From: Aquisalimonas sp. | GTDB lineage: Bacteria > Pseudomonadota > Gammaproteobacteria > Nitrococcales > Aquisalimonadaceae | Length of the DNA stretch: 64,000 bases | Assembly: GCF_007120195.1 (NCBI RefSeq) | Contig: NZ_SKOG01000002.1 | Span: 1-64,000, forward strand | Reading direction: 5' to 3' | Shown: positions 35,525 to 45,336 of the stretch, piece by piece | Numbering within the stretch: position 1 is the stretch's first letter | How the letters are laid out: the number at the start of each line of letters is the position of its first letter | Translations under genes and position numbers: made by a program | Notes under the pieces: model-generated | What the model was told of the DNA's origin: nothing | Database searches by the model: none | What the model saw: only the letters and a program-made list of their open reading frames with translations

Positions 35525-37123
35525 GTGTTAAACCCTGATCCGTTCGATGTCGTCATCATCGGCAGCGGTGCCGCCGGCCTCACGCTGGCGTTGCGGCTGC
35601 CGCAGCACTTGCAGGTGGCCGTTTTGTCCAAGGGGCCGCTGACGGAAGGCTCGAGTCTCTATGCTCAGGGCGGTATCAGTGCGGTATTCGACGAACAGGA
35701 TTCCGTTGAGGCCCACGTGGCGGACACGCTCGAAGCGGGCGCCGGGCTCTCGGACGCGGAAACCGCCCGTTTCGTGGCTGCGAATGCCCCGGGGTGCATC
35801 AAGTGGCTTGTGGGCAACGACGTTCCCTTCTCCCGCGAGATGGGTCCCGACGGCCACAGCAGCCTGCACTTGCACCGCGAGGGCGGCCATTCGTTCCGGC
35901 GTATCGTGCATGCGGCCGATGCCACCGGACGCGCGCTGGAGACGACCCTCGAGGGCATGGTGCGCCGGCGGGGGAATGTCACGGTGCTGGAGCATTGTCT
36001 GGGCATCGACCTGATCACGGCAGGCCGGCTCGGCACGAAGCCGCAACGCTGCCTGGGGCTCTATGTCCTCGATGTGCGCGCTGGCAACGTCTACGCGTTG
36101 CCGGCGCGCGCTGTGGTGCTGGCCACCGGCGGTGCGAGCAAGGTGTATCTCTACACCAGTAATCCCGACGGTGCGACGGGTGATGGTATCGCCATGGCCT
36201 GGCGTGCAGGCTGTCGCGTTGCGAACATGGAGTTCAACCAGTTTCACCCGACTTGCCTTTTTCACCCGCGCGCGAAGTCGTTCCTATTGAGCGAGGCCCT
36301 TCGCGGTGAAGGCGCTCATCTGCTGCTGCCCGACGGCAACCGCTTTATGCACCGTTTCGACAAGCGCGAGGAGCTGGCCCCGCGGGATGTGGTCGCCCGG
36401 GCCATCGACCACGAGATGAAACGCCTGGGGGCGGACTGCCTGTATTTGGATATTTCGCACCGCGATGCGGACTTCGTCCGCGAGCACTTTCCCATGATCC
36501 ACCAGCAGTGCCAGCAGTTCGGCTTCGATCTGTCGCGCGAGCCGGTGCCCGTCGTGCCGGCGGCGCATTACACCTGCGGCGGGGTGATGGTTGATCCTCA
36601 CGGTCGTGCCGATCTGCCCGGCTTGTACGCCATTGGCGAGGTCTCCTACACGGGTTTGCATGGGGCGAACCGCCTGGCCAGCAACTCACTGCTGGAGTGC
36701 CTGGTGTACGGCACCGCGGCTGCGGACGACATCGCCGCGCGTATCCACCGATTCGATACCCCTGGCCCACTCCCCCCTTGGGATGAGAGCCGCGTCAGTG
36801 ACTCCGACGAGCAGGTGGTCGTCAGTCACAATTGGGACGAACTCAGACGCTTCATGTGGGACTACGTCGGCATCGTGCGCACCAATAAACGCCTGGAACG
36901 GGCACGGCGCCGCGTGGACCTGCTACGGGCGGAAATCCTGGAATACTACGGCAACTTCCGCGTCAATGCGGATCTTCTCGAGCTGCGCAACCTGGCCACC
37001 GTCGCTGAGCTCATCATCCGGTGCGCCCAGAGCCGGCATGAAAGCCGCGGGCTGCACTACACGCTGGATTATCCGGAGCGCAGCTGCGAGCCCGTCCCGA
37101 CAGTGCTCACCCCCAACAGGTAA
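35525..37123 (+). CDS. nadB: L-aspartate oxidase
   Basis: NadB oxidises L-aspartate to iminoaspartate, the first step of de novo NAD synthesis, with FAD. The 532-residue protein has the Rossmann motif '[15 protein letters not shown]', '[17 protein letters not shown]', '[19 protein letters not shown]', '[11 protein letters not shown]' and '[20 protein letters not shown]', and matches E. coli NadB along its length. The start is uncertain: GTG 35525 ('LNPDPFDVV') fits the family N terminus better than TTG 35501. It is divergent from rpoE, as in E. coli, and its 3' end overlaps cptA by 55 nt on the opposite strand. Confidence 0.95.
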   Translation: MLNPDPFDVVIIGSGAAGLTLALRLPQHLQVAVLSKGPLTEGSSLYAQGGISAVFDEQDSVEAHVADTLEAGAGLSDAETARFVAANAPGCIKWLVGNDVPFSREMGPDGHSSLHLHREGGHSFRRIVHAADATGRALETTLEGMVRRRGNVTVLEHCLGIDLITAGRLGTKPQRCLGLYVLDVRAGNVYALPARAVVLATGGASKVYLYTSNPDGATGDGIAMAWRAGCRVANMEFNQFHPTCLFHPRAKSFLLSEALRGEGAHLLLPDGNRFMHRFDKREELAPRDVVARAIDHEMKRLGADCLYLDISHRDADFVREHFPMIHQQCQQFGFDLSREPVPVVPAAHYTCGGVMVDPHGRADLPGLYAIGEVSYTGLHGANRLASNSLLECLVYGTAAADDIAARIHRFDTPGPLPPWDESRVSDSDEQVVVSHNWDELRRFMWDYVGIVRTNKRLERARRRVDLLRAEILEYYGNFRVNADLLELRNLATVAELIIRCAQSRHESRGLHYTLDYPERSCEPVPTVLTPNR

Positions 37124-37473
37124 TACAACCGGCGCCAGGCCGATGGTTCCATGCCGTCACGCACAAGCACCAGGCAGCCGTACTCCCGCGGGGTGCGCTC
37201 GAGGTACAGGATCATCAGCCGCGGGTGCCGGAACCAGTCCCGCAGCCCCCATTGCGGGGCGTTCGGTAATGCCGGCTTGACGCGGATGCACCCGCGATCT
37301 GCGTCGAGCGCAATCCAGCATGCCGCCAGTCTGCGCGGATACCACGGGGAGCGCCCGCGCAGAAGGTGCAGGGGCATGAGCATGCCTGTGGTAAGGATGA
37401 CGGCGACCGGCGCAAGGGCCAGCGCCATCACCCAGACCGCCACCAGGAGGTATCCCCAGCGCCGCAGCGTCAA
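37069..37473 (-). CDS. cptA: YgfX/CptA-like inner-membrane protein
   Basis: A 134-residue protein with an N-terminal hydrophobic pair of segments ('[20 protein letters not shown]' and the following stretch) and a basic C-terminal part ('[11 protein letters not shown]'). By size, topology and position next to sdhE it matches YgfX/CptA, reported in E. coli as a membrane protein paired with SdhE. The likely start is TTG 37473, eight bases after the sdhE stop; the longer track ORF (to 37683) runs through sdhE in another frame. Its end overlaps nadB. A toxin role is reported for E. coli CptA but is not evident here. Confidence 0.7.
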   Translation of the reverse strand: MTLRRWGYLLVAVWVMALALAPVAVILTTGMLMPLHLLRGRSPWYPRRLAACWIALDADRGCIRVKPALPNAPQWGLRDWFRHPRLMILYLERTPREYGCLVLVRDGMEPSAWRRLYYLLGVSTVGTGSQLRSG

Positions 37474-37480
37474 GGACGGC

Positions 37481-37735
37481 CTAACCTGAAAGCCCGAAAT
37501 TCTCGCGGATTCGCTCCACGAGCCGTGCGAGTTCGGCATCCTCCGGCACCTCTCCCTGATAGAACCAGCCGAACAGGGTGTCGTCCTCATGCGTGAGAAG
37601 CTCTGTAAAGCGCCTGCGGTCCTCTTCAGCCAGGTCCGCATACGCATGATCGAGAAACCGCTCGAACAGCAAGTCCAGCTCACGCATGCCGCGGCGGCAA
37701 TGCCAGCGCAGACGGGACAGCTCGCTCACGCCCAC
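37481..37735 (-). CDS. sdhE: SdhE (YgfY), flavin-attachment factor for succinate dehydrogenase
   Basis: An 84-residue protein with the SdhE signature 'RWHCRRGMRELDLLF', including the RGxxE motif that contacts SdhA, then 'HEDDTLFGWFYQGEVP'. It helps attach FAD covalently to SdhA. Its start follows the sdhB stop at once (37735/37736), so it is in the sdhCDAB unit, where its client genes are encoded. CptA follows. Confidence 0.94.
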   Translation of the reverse strand: MGVSELSRLRWHCRRGMRELDLLFERFLDHAYADLAEEDRRRFTELLTHEDDTLFGWFYQGEVPEDAELARLVERIRENFGLSG

Positions 37736-38515
37736 CTAGTGCCTCTCAACCATCAACTTTTTGATCTCCGCAATCGCCTTGGCGGGATTCAGGCCCTTGG
37801 GGCAGGTCTTCGTGCAGTTCATGATCGTATGGCAACGATAGAGCTTGAACGGGTCCTCGAGGTCGTCCAGGCGCTCGCCCGTGGTTTCGTCACGGCTGTC
37901 CACGATCCAGCGGTAGGCCTGCAGTAGCACGGCGGGGCCGAGATAGCGGTCCCCGTTCCACCAGTAGCTGGGGCAGGATGTGGTGCAGCAGGCGCACAGA
38001 ATGCACTCGTAGAGGCCGTCGAGCTTTGCCCGGTCCTCCTTGCTCTGGAGCCGCTCCCGGTCCGGCGGCGTTGCCGTCTCCGTGCGGATCCAGGGCTTGA
38101 TAGAGGCATACTGCGCATAGAAATGCGTGAGATCCGGCACCAGGTCCTTGACCATCGGCATGTGCGGCAGCGGATAGACGCGGACGTCGCCGTTGACCTC
38201 GTCCCAGGCCTTGGTGCAAGCGAGCGTGTTGGTGCCGTCAATGTTCATGGCGCAGGAGCCGCAGATGCCCTCGCGGCAGGAGCGCCGGAAGGTCAGCGTC
38301 GGGTCGACCTCGTTTTTGATCTTGATGAGGGCGTCGAGAACCATCGGGCCGCAGTCATCCATGTCCAGCTCGAAGGTATCCACCTGTGGGTTCAGCCCAT
38401 CGTCCGGATTCCAACGGTAGATACGGAAATTGCGCACGTTGCTGGCACCCTCAGGGGCAGGCCACGTCGTGCCCTGGCCAACCCGGGAGTTTTTCGGAAG
38501 CTTGAACTCTGCCAT
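37736..38515 (-). CDS. sdhB: Succinate dehydrogenase iron-sulfur subunit
   Basis: The 259-residue electron-transfer subunit of complex II. Three cluster motifs are visible: '[15 protein letters not shown]' for [2Fe-2S], and '[16 protein letters not shown]' with '[17 protein letters not shown]' for [4Fe-4S] and [3Fe-4S]. It passes electrons from the SdhA flavin to quinone bound at the SdhCD anchor. It lies 48 nt after sdhA and directly before sdhE. Confidence 0.97.
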   Translation of the reverse strand: MAEFKLPKNSRVGQGTTWPAPEGASNVRNFRIYRWNPDDGLNPQVDTFELDMDDCGPMVLDALIKIKNEVDPTLTFRRSCREGICGSCAMNIDGTNTLACTKAWDEVNGDVRVYPLPHMPMVKDLVPDLTHFYAQYASIKPWIRTETATPPDRERLQSKEDRAKLDGLYECILCACCTTSCPSYWWNGDRYLGPAVLLQAYRWIVDSRDETTGERLDDLEDPFKLYRCHTIMNCTKTCPKGLNPAKAIAEIKKLMVERH

Positions 38516-38563
38516 TGGCTGTCAACCTCGTTACTTGCTGGCCTACGACGCGTGCCGTCGGAT

Positions 38564-40354
38564 TCAGTACACCCGAGCCTTGGGCGGGAAGACCTCCACC
38601 TCATCGGTCAGTGTGGTCATGTGGACGGGGCGGTAGTCGATGTCCGTCTTGCCGTGGATGTCCATCCAGGACAAGGTATGTTTCATCCAGTTTTCGTCAT
38701 CCCGCTCGCTAAAGTCCTCGCGGGCATGTGCGCCGCGGCTCTCTTGACGGTTGCGGGCCGAGTGGATGGTGGTCACCGAACAGCCGAGTAGATTGTCCAG
38801 TTCCAGTGTCTCGATGAGATCGGAGTTCCAGATCAAGGAGCGGTCGGAGACGGCCACATCCTTGAACGACGCGAAGACGTCGTCCATCTTCTGGCAGCCC
38901 TGCTCCAGGATCTCACCGGTGCGGAACACCGCTGCGAAATTCTGCATCACCCGCTGCATCTTGTCCCGGATCTGCGCCGTGGGCTGACTGCCATTGGCGT
39001 AACGTAGGCGGTCAAGGCGCGCCAGCGCAAAGTCCGCGGAGTCTTTTGGTAGGGGGCGGTGGTTATCCCCTTGCTCCGCAACCAGTTCCTTGGCCCGCAA
39101 GCCGGCCGCCCGGCCGAAGACCACCAGGTCGAGCAGGGAATTGGAGCCGAGTCGGTTGGCGCCGTGCACCGAGACACAGGCCGCCTCGCCGATGGCCATG
39201 AGACCGGGCACCACCGCGTCGGGGTCACCGTTGCGCAGGGTCACCACTTCGCCTTTGTAGTTGGTCGGCACGCCACCCATGTTGTAGTGCACCGTCGGCA
39301 GTACGGGAATCGGCGCCTTGGTCACGTCGACACCAGCGAAGATGTGGGCCGTCTCGGCGATGCCCGGCAGGCGCTCGTTGATCACGTCGGCGCCGAGGTG
39401 CTCCAGGTGCAGGTTGATGTGGTCTTTCTGCGGGCCGACACCCCGGCCTTCCTGGATCTCGATGGTCATGGAGCGGCTGACGACATCCCGGGAGGCCAAG
39501 TCCTTTGCGTTGGGCGCGTAGCGCTCCATGAATCGCTCGCCCTCGGAGTTGGTCAGATAGCCGCCCTCCCCGCGCACACCTTCGGTGATCAGGCAGCCGG
39601 CGCCGTACACGCCGGTGGGATGGAATTGCACGAACTCCATATCCTGCAGCGGCAGGCCCGCACGCAGGACCATGCCATTGCCATCGCCGGTACAGGTATG
39701 TGCGGAAGTGCAGGAGAAATACGAACGGCCATACCCGCCCGTCGCCAACACGGTCTCATGGGCGCGGAAACGGTGAATGGTGCCGTCATGCATGTTCAGG
39801 GCGATCACGCCGCGGCAGACACCATCGGTGTCCATAATCAGGTCCAGCGCGAAGTATTCGATGTAGAACTCCGCCTCGTACTTCAGGGCCTGCTGGTAGA
39901 GGGTGTGCAGGATCGCGTGACCCGTGCGGTCCGCCGCCGCGCAGGTGCGCTGGGCGCGCCCCTCGCCGAAATGGGTGGTCATGCCGCCGAACGGGCGCTG
40001 GTAAATCTTGCCCGCGTCGGTGCGTGAAAAGGGCACGCCATAGTGTTCCAGCTCGATGATCGCCGGAATGGCCTCGCGGCACATGTATTCGATGGCGTCC
40101 TGGTCACCGAGCCAGTCCGACCCCTTCACGGTGTCGTACATATGCCAGCGCCAGTCGTCCTCGCCCATGTTGCCCAGGGCCGCCGATACGCCTCCTTGGG
40201 CGGCTACGGTGTGGCTGCGCGTGGGGAACACCTTGGTGATGCAGGCGGTCTTCAGGCCCTGGTTGGCCATGCCAAATGTGGCGCGCAGTCCCGCGCCGCC
40301 GGCACCAACAACCACGACGTCGTAGGTATGATCGATGATCTCGTAGCTGGACAT
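38564..40354 (-). CDS. sdhA: Succinate dehydrogenase flavoprotein subunit
   Basis: The 596-residue catalytic subunit oxidises succinate to fumarate. '[15 protein letters not shown]' is the FAD Rossmann motif, '[16 protein letters not shown]' holds the histidine that carries covalent FAD, and '[14 protein letters not shown]' and '[14 protein letters not shown]' are active-site stretches. It lies 6 nt after sdhD in sdhCDAB order. Its flavin is attached with help of SdhE, and possibly of the DUF1674 protein upstream. Confidence 0.98.
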   Translation of the reverse strand: MSSYEIIDHTYDVVVVGAGGAGLRATFGMANQGLKTACITKVFPTRSHTVAAQGGVSAALGNMGEDDWRWHMYDTVKGSDWLGDQDAIEYMCREAIPAIIELEHYGVPFSRTDAGKIYQRPFGGMTTHFGEGRAQRTCAAADRTGHAILHTLYQQALKYEAEFYIEYFALDLIMDTDGVCRGVIALNMHDGTIHRFRAHETVLATGGYGRSYFSCTSAHTCTGDGNGMVLRAGLPLQDMEFVQFHPTGVYGAGCLITEGVRGEGGYLTNSEGERFMERYAPNAKDLASRDVVSRSMTIEIQEGRGVGPQKDHINLHLEHLGADVINERLPGIAETAHIFAGVDVTKAPIPVLPTVHYNMGGVPTNYKGEVVTLRNGDPDAVVPGLMAIGEAACVSVHGANRLGSNSLLDLVVFGRAAGLRAKELVAEQGDNHRPLPKDSADFALARLDRLRYANGSQPTAQIRDKMQRVMQNFAAVFRTGEILEQGCQKMDDVFASFKDVAVSDRSLIWNSDLIETLELDNLLGCSVTTIHSARNRQESRGAHAREDFSERDDENWMKHTLSWMDIHGKTDIDYRPVHMTTLTDEVEVFPPKARVY

Positions 40355-40360
40355 TTGCGT

Positions 40361-40741
40361 TCAGCCTCCAAAGGCGATGCTGAGCACGGCCAGGATGCCC
40401 GTGAGTGCGAGGATCACAGCCAGGAATTTAACGGCAATGACGGCGGCGAGCTGCACGGCCTTGTTGCCCACGTAGTCTTCCAGCACCACCTGCAGCCCGA
40501 GCTGCGCGTGATAGAACGCGGCGGCCAGCAACAGAATCACCGCCCCCGCCGTGATCGGTGACGCGATCCAGGCCCGCGCGGCCTCATACCCGCCGCCGGC
40601 GTTGATCGCAATGGAAAACGCGAACCAAAGGACAAGTAGCAACAGGGCGATAGCGCTCACTCGCTGCATCAGCCAGTGGTGTGTTCCGCCCTTCGCGGAG
40701 CCGAGGCCGCGCGCCTCCTTGACGGGTGTTCTCAGGTTCAT
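40361..40741 (-). CDS. sdhD: Succinate dehydrogenase membrane anchor subunit D
   Basis: A 126-residue protein with three membrane segments. 'FYHAQLGLQVVLEDYV' is the family motif near the haem and quinone site. ATG 40741 overlaps the sdhC stop as ATGA; the track start adds 11 residues that overlap sdhC further. With SdhC it anchors SdhAB and reduces quinone. Confidence 0.94.
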   Translation of the reverse strand: MNLRTPVKEARGLGSAKGGTHHWLMQRVSAIALLLLVLWFAFSIAINAGGGYEAARAWIASPITAGAVILLLAAAFYHAQLGLQVVLEDYVGNKAVQLAAVIAVKFLAVILALTGILAVLSIAFGG

Positions 40742-41133
40742 CCTCCCCCCCCAGTGGTCAGCGCCACAATCCACACGATTACCGTCAGGCCCACCGCGCC
40801 GGCAACCGCGGCCTGCCCGGAGCGCCAGGCGGTGTCCAGCTCAAAGCCCTTGCCGGCGTCCCAGAACAGATGCCGAACTCCATTACACAGGTGATAGAAC
40901 AGCGCCAGGCTGAAGAAAAACAGAACGAACAGCCCGGGCCAGGATCCCAGAATTGCCTGGGCACGCTCAAACGCAGCCGGGCCGCTCGCCAGGGAAACCA
41001 GCCAGTAGATCACCAGCAGCGAACCAATGGTATTCACGACTCCTGCCAATCGGTGGCAAATGGAGAGTCCGGAGGTCCATTGGGGTCGGTAGATCTGCAG
41101 ATGGGGGGACAGCGGTCGATTATCGGTTGGCAT
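40738..41133 (-). CDS. sdhC: Succinate dehydrogenase cytochrome b556 subunit
   Basis: A 131-residue protein with three membrane segments, N-terminal 'RPLSPHLQIYRPQWTS' and the haem-binding motif 'FYHLCNGVRHLFWD'. ATG 41133 ('MPTDNRPLSPH') is preferred to the track start at 41157. It is the first gene of the sdhCDAB-sdhE-cptA unit. A near-palindrome CAGTTTAGTTTAACTG just upstream may be part of the promoter. Confidence 0.94.
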   Translation of the reverse strand: MPTDNRPLSPHLQIYRPQWTSGLSICHRLAGVVNTIGSLLVIYWLVSLASGPAAFERAQAILGSWPGLFVLFFFSLALFYHLCNGVRHLFWDAGKGFELDTAWRSGQAAVAGAVGLTVIVWIVALTTGGGG

Positions 41134-41261
41134 CGTGACTCGCTCCGCGTGGGCCAAAAGCGGCAGTTAAACTAAACTGTCCTTCCGGGCGATGCAAGCT
41201 GGCACCACGCCGGAAAGCCGGACTTGGTCGAAGCTGGGGTCGCCAGTGGGAGTGGGTGGCC

Positions 41262-41447
41262 TTAGAAATCCGTGCAGCGCCCACCTTTCTCCCAATCGCC
41301 ATACCGGGTCGGCTCGGGGCCGGCCTGACCACCGAACTCATCCGGCCATGTACTCGGGTCGGCGGGATCCATCGTGTTATCCTGCGATTGGGCCTCGCGG
41401 GAGTCCTGAGGCACTGACTGCCGTTGATCCGGTGTACGCTGTGTCAT
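41262..41447 (-). CDS. DUF1674 protein, SdhAF4-like assembly factor
   Basis: A 61-residue protein ending 'GPEPTRYGDWEKGGRCTDF', the conserved C-terminal motif of DUF1674, to which the mitochondrial complex II assembly factor SDHAF4/Sdh8 belongs. ATG 41447 is preceded by GGAGGC at seven bases; the track ORF (41669) extends back into ygfZ antisense. It lies 128 nt upstream of sdhC in the same direction. That location supports a role in holding flavinylated SdhA before it joins SdhB, although this is inferred from the eukaryotic homologue. Confidence 0.85.
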   Translation of the reverse strand: MTQRTPDQRQSVPQDSREAQSQDNTMDPADPSTWPDEFGGQAGPEPTRYGDWEKGGRCTDF

Positions 41448-41515
41448 GACGTCGGCCTCCTGAGCGGATAAGTTCTCGAGTATGCCACACCATAACGCGT
41501 ATACGGCAGTGCACA

Positions 41516-42592
41516 ATGAGCAATCGTCCCGAGACCGCACCGACCATTGACTGGTACACGCTACTGAGCCTGCAACAGGCGCGCTTCGACGGGCAGGGCC
41601 GGCTACTTGACTTTGGCGACGCCGCGGGGGAACTCCACGCGGTCCTTGGCGCCGGCGGCGTGATGCCATTGCCAGGGGTTGGGGTTATACGGGTCGTCGG
41701 CCAAGACGCCCCCGCCTTTCTCCACGCCCAGCTCAGCCACAGTGTAGACGATCAGGGGACCGAGCAATGGCGGCTGGCGGGTTACTGCAATCCGAAGGGC
41801 CGCCTGCTGGGGCTATTTCAGGTGGTGCGCCTGGAGGCCGACGACTTCCTGCTACTGACCGATGCCAGCCTGATCGAGCCCCTGGTCAAGCGGTTACGCA
41901 TGTTCGTGCTGCGCGCGCGGGTCGCGCTGCAGGATTTCACGGCGCACGCCGGCGTCTGGGGTGCCACCGGCTCGGGAGCCGCAGCTCTGACGGAGCTCAC
42001 CGGCACACTACCCCAGGGCGTGGGGGCGGCCATGCACGCGGGCGATACCACCGTGCTCAACCTTAACGCAGACACGGAGCGCTTCCTGGTGATCGCCCAT
42101 GCCCGCGACGCGGCCGGCCTTTGGCGCGGGCTGACCGCCGGCTCCCGGCCCATCACACCCGCGGCGTGGACGCTGCTGGAGGTGCGCGCCGGCGTGCCCA
42201 GCATCACCGCCGGTACCTCGGAGCGGTTTGTGCCGCAGCAGGTCAACCTCGACCTCATCGACGGCATCGACTTCCGCAAGGGCTGTTACCCTGGCCAGGA
42301 GGTGGTGGCGCGCATGCACTACCGGGGCAAGGCGAGCCGGCGCATGTTCGGCCTGGCGACGCCCGGGGGTCAGGCGCCCGCGCCTGGCGACAGCGTGCTC
42401 ACGGCGGATGGCGAGACCGCCGGCGAGATCGTCCAGGGTGTCGCCGGTCCGACGGGAGTCGAAGCGCTCGCCGTGCTGCGAGTGGAGTTTCGTGACCGAC
42501 AGGACCTGCGCATCGCTGGCCAAGCGGCCCGCTTTATGCCGCTGCCCTATCCTGTGCCCCCAGTGGCCGAGGACGAAGCGGCGGGAAAGTAG
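41516..42592 (+). CDS. ygfZ: Folate-binding protein YgfZ
   Basis: A 358-residue protein of the GcvT-like fold that uses tetrahydrofolate and supports iron-sulfur enzymes such as MiaB. The signature 'RKGCYPGQEVVARMHYRGKA' with the conserved cysteine is intact, and 'AFLHAQLSHSVDDQ' and 'GYCNPKGRLL' are typical of the N-terminal part. ATG 41516 is in the region divergent from the DUF1674 gene. In E. coli ygfZ also lies near sdhE. Here it sits beside the genes for a major iron-sulfur enzyme, complex II. Confidence 0.95.
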   Translation: MSNRPETAPTIDWYTLLSLQQARFDGQGRLLDFGDAAGELHAVLGAGGVMPLPGVGVIRVVGQDAPAFLHAQLSHSVDDQGTEQWRLAGYCNPKGRLLGLFQVVRLEADDFLLLTDASLIEPLVKRLRMFVLRARVALQDFTAHAGVWGATGSGAAALTELTGTLPQGVGAAMHAGDTTVLNLNADTERFLVIAHARDAAGLWRGLTAGSRPITPAAWTLLEVRAGVPSITAGTSERFVPQQVNLDLIDGIDFRKGCYPGQEVVARMHYRGKASRRMFGLATPGGQAPAPGDSVLTADGETAGEIVQGVAGPTGVEALAVLRVEFRDRQDLRIAGQAARFMPLPYPVPPVAEDEAAGK

Positions 42593-42652
42593 TCCACGTG
42601 GCCTGATGCGGAGATGGCAAACCCCGCGGGGAGGTGAGTACCCGTCAGGAGA

Positions 42653-44152
42653 TTAGCCTTCGGGGCGCATGGCCGGGAAGAGCAGCACGTCCCGGATGGA
42701 CGCCTGATCGGCAAACACCATCACCAGTCGGTCGATGCCGATGCCCTCGCCCGCCGTGGGCGGCAACCCGTATTCCAGCGCGCGGATGAAATCGGCGTCG
42801 TATTGCATGGCCTCTTCGTCGCCGGCGTCTTTCTCGGCCACCTGCGCCTGGAAGCGTTCGGCCTGGTCCTCGGCGTCATTGAGCTCGGAGAAGCCGTTGG
42901 CGATCTCCCGGCCGCTGATGAAGAGTTCGAAGCGTTCCGTGACAAACGGGTTGCTGTCCTTGCGCCGCGCCAGGGGCGAGACTTCCTTGGGATAATCAAC
43001 AATAAACGTGGGTTTGCGCAGCTGGTGCTCCACCGTTTCCTCGAAGATTGCGAGCTGCAGTTTGCCGAGGCCGGCGTCGTCATCGGCGGGCAAGCCGAGC
43101 CGCTGGCAGACGGCGCGCGCCGCCCCCAGCTCGTCGAGCTCCTGGGGTCGAATGTGCTCGTTGTAGCGCAGAATCGCATCCCGCATGGCCAGCCGCTGGA
43201 AGGGCTTGCCCAGATCCACCGGCTCCCCCTGCCAAGTCAGCTCCGGCGCCCCCTTGAGCTCCACGGCCAGCGCGCGCAGCAGTTCCTCGGTCAGGTCCAT
43301 GAGGTCATGATAATCCGCGTAGGCCTGATAGACCTCCAGCATGGTGAACTCGGGATTGTGCCGCGTGGACACACCCTCGTTGCGGAAATTGCGGTTGATC
43401 TCGTAGACCTGCTCGAAGCCGCCCACCACCAGCCGCTTCAGGTAAAGCTCCGGGGCGATGCGCAGGTAGAGTGCCATGTCGAGCGCATTGTGATGGGTGA
43501 CGAAGGGACGCGCCGCCGCTCCACCGGGGATCTGCTGCATCATCGGCGTCTCCACTTCCAGGAAACGCCGGGCGTTGAAGAAATCCCGGATGAACTGGAT
43601 GATGCGGCTGCGCACGTAGAAGACCTCGCGGACCTCGGGGTTCATGATCAGATCCACGTAGCGTTGCCGGTAACGCGCCTCCTGGTCTGTCAGTCCGTGG
43701 TACTTCTCCGGAAGCGGCCGCAGGGACTTGGTCAGCAGCACGATACGCTCGACGCTGATGGACAGCTCCCCGGCCCGGGTGCGAAACAGCGTGCCCTCCG
43801 CGCCGATGATGTCGCCCACATCCCATCTCTTGAAGTCCTGGTAATGGCCGTCGGGCAAATCATCCCGGCGCACATAGAGTTGGATGCGCCCGGTCATGTC
43901 CTGGAGCTGGGCAAAGCTGGCCTTGCCCATGACGCGCTTGGCCATCATGCGTCCGGCCACGCGCACCCGGACCCCGTCGGCTTGTAGCGTCTCGTTGTCC
44001 AGGTCGCCGTAAGCGCCGAGCAGATCGGCCGCGCAGGCATCCCGGCGGAAGTCGTTGGGAAACGCATTGCCGCTCTCGCGCCAGGCCTTGAGCTTCTCCC
44101 GGCGTTGGGCGATGAGTTTGTTGTCGTCGGTTTCCGGGTTGTTCTTGCTCAC
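42653..44152 (-). CDS. lysS: Lysyl-tRNA synthetase, class II
   Basis: LysS charges tRNA-Lys. The protein has an N-terminal OB-fold tRNA-binding domain ('[20 protein letters not shown]') and a class II catalytic core with '[17 protein letters not shown]', '[20 protein letters not shown]' (motif 2) and '[14 protein letters not shown]' (motif 3). The likely start is GTG 44152 ('[11 protein letters not shown]', 499 residues), 20 nt after prfB; the track start at 44452 lies inside prfB. prfB-lysS is a conserved pair. Confidence 0.96.
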   Translation of the reverse strand: MSKNNPETDDNKLIAQRREKLKAWRESGNAFPNDFRRDACAADLLGAYGDLDNETLQADGVRVRVAGRMMAKRVMGKASFAQLQDMTGRIQLYVRRDDLPDGHYQDFKRWDVGDIIGAEGTLFRTRAGELSISVERIVLLTKSLRPLPEKYHGLTDQEARYRQRYVDLIMNPEVREVFYVRSRIIQFIRDFFNARRFLEVETPMMQQIPGGAAARPFVTHHNALDMALYLRIAPELYLKRLVVGGFEQVYEINRNFRNEGVSTRHNPEFTMLEVYQAYADYHDLMDLTEELLRALAVELKGAPELTWQGEPVDLGKPFQRLAMRDAILRYNEHIRPQELDELGAARAVCQRLGLPADDDAGLGKLQLAIFEETVEHQLRKPTFIVDYPKEVSPLARRKDSNPFVTERFELFISGREIANGFSELNDAEDQAERFQAQVAEKDAGDEEAMQYDADFIRALEYGLPPTAGEGIGIDRLVMVFADQASIRDVLLFPAMRPEG

Positions 44153-44172
44153 GGGCTTGGCTGCTCGCTCGG

Positions 44173-45268
44173 TCAGACGTCTGCTTTGAGACTGGCTTCG
44201 ATAAAGCGGTCCAGATCCCCATCGAGTACGGCCTGGGTGTTGCCGATTTCCACGCCCGTGCGCAGGTCCTTGATCCGGGACTGATCGAGCACGTAGGAGC
44301 GGATCTGGCTGCCCCAGCCGATATCGGACTTGCCGTCCTCCACCGCCTCCTGGGCCTTGCGGCGCTTGTGCATCTCGTATTCGTAGAGCTTGGCGCGCAG
44401 CTGGTTCATGGCCGTGGCGCGGTTCTTGTGCTGGGAACGGTCGTTCTGGCACTGCACGACGATGCCCGTGGGCGTGTGGGTGATCCGCACTGCCGACTCA
44501 GTGGTATTGACGTGCTGCCCGCCGGCACCGCTCGCGCGATAGACATCGATGCGCAGCTCCGAGGGATCGATTTCGATCTCGACGTTGTCGTCGATCTCGG
44601 GGGAGACAAACACGGCCGCAAAGGAGGTATGCCGGCGATTGCCCGAATCGAAGGGCGATTTGCGCACCAGGCGGTGGACCCCCGTTTCGGTTCGCAACCA
44701 GCCAAACGCGTGGTCGCCTTCGAAGCGGACCGTCGCGCTTTTGATACCGGCGACATCCCCTTCGGAGAGCTCGATAATTTCAGTGTTGAAGCCCCGGTGC
44801 TCACCCCAGCGCAGGTACATGCGCAGCAGCATGTTGGCCCAGTCCTGGGCCTCCGTACCGCCCGATCCGGCCTGGATATCCACAAACGCGTTGCACGCAT
44901 CCATTTCCCCGGAAAACATGCGCTGAAACTCCAGCCCCTCGACGGCCCGCTCGTAGTCGCGCAGGTCCGCTTCCACCGCCGCGACGGTGTCGGCATCGTC
45001 TTCCTCCTGGGCCATGTCCAGGAGTTCCTCAATGTCACCGAGGCCGGCGCCCAGTTCCTCGAGCTTTTCGACCTGGTCCTGGAGTCGGGAGCGCTCGCGA
45101 TTCAGGGTCTGGGCTTCTTCCGGGTCGTCCCAGATGTCCGGGTTTTCAAGCAGCCGCAGGACTTCCTCCAGGCGTTCCTTCTTGCCCGGGTAGTCAAAGG
45201 TACCCCCTCAGCGCGTCGACGCGCTGACGCAGATCGGCAGCTTGAGAGTACAAGGCGTTGATTTCCAT
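44173..45268 (-). CDS. prfB: Peptide chain release factor 2, with programmed +1 frameshift
   Basis: RF2 recognises UAA and UGA stop codons and releases the chain. The gene is split: ATG 45268 opens a 24-codon first frame ending CTT TGA at 45199-45194, with the Shine-Dalgarno-like AGGGGG just before it (AGGGGGTACCTTTGAC). A +1 slip at CTT TGA joins the main frame, giving 364 residues, close to E. coli RF2. '[13 protein letters not shown]' holds the SPF stop-codon motif and '[16 protein letters not shown]' the GGQ. The UGA in the shift site is RF2's own target, so low RF2 favours the shift and raises its synthesis. The track ORF at 45015 misses the N terminus. Confidence 0.95.
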
Positions 45269-45336
45269 AACGCGCCCATGTCGGCATGTGGGAAGGAGCG
45301 CATGGTACTACAGGGGGTCACAGGACACTAGCAGGG

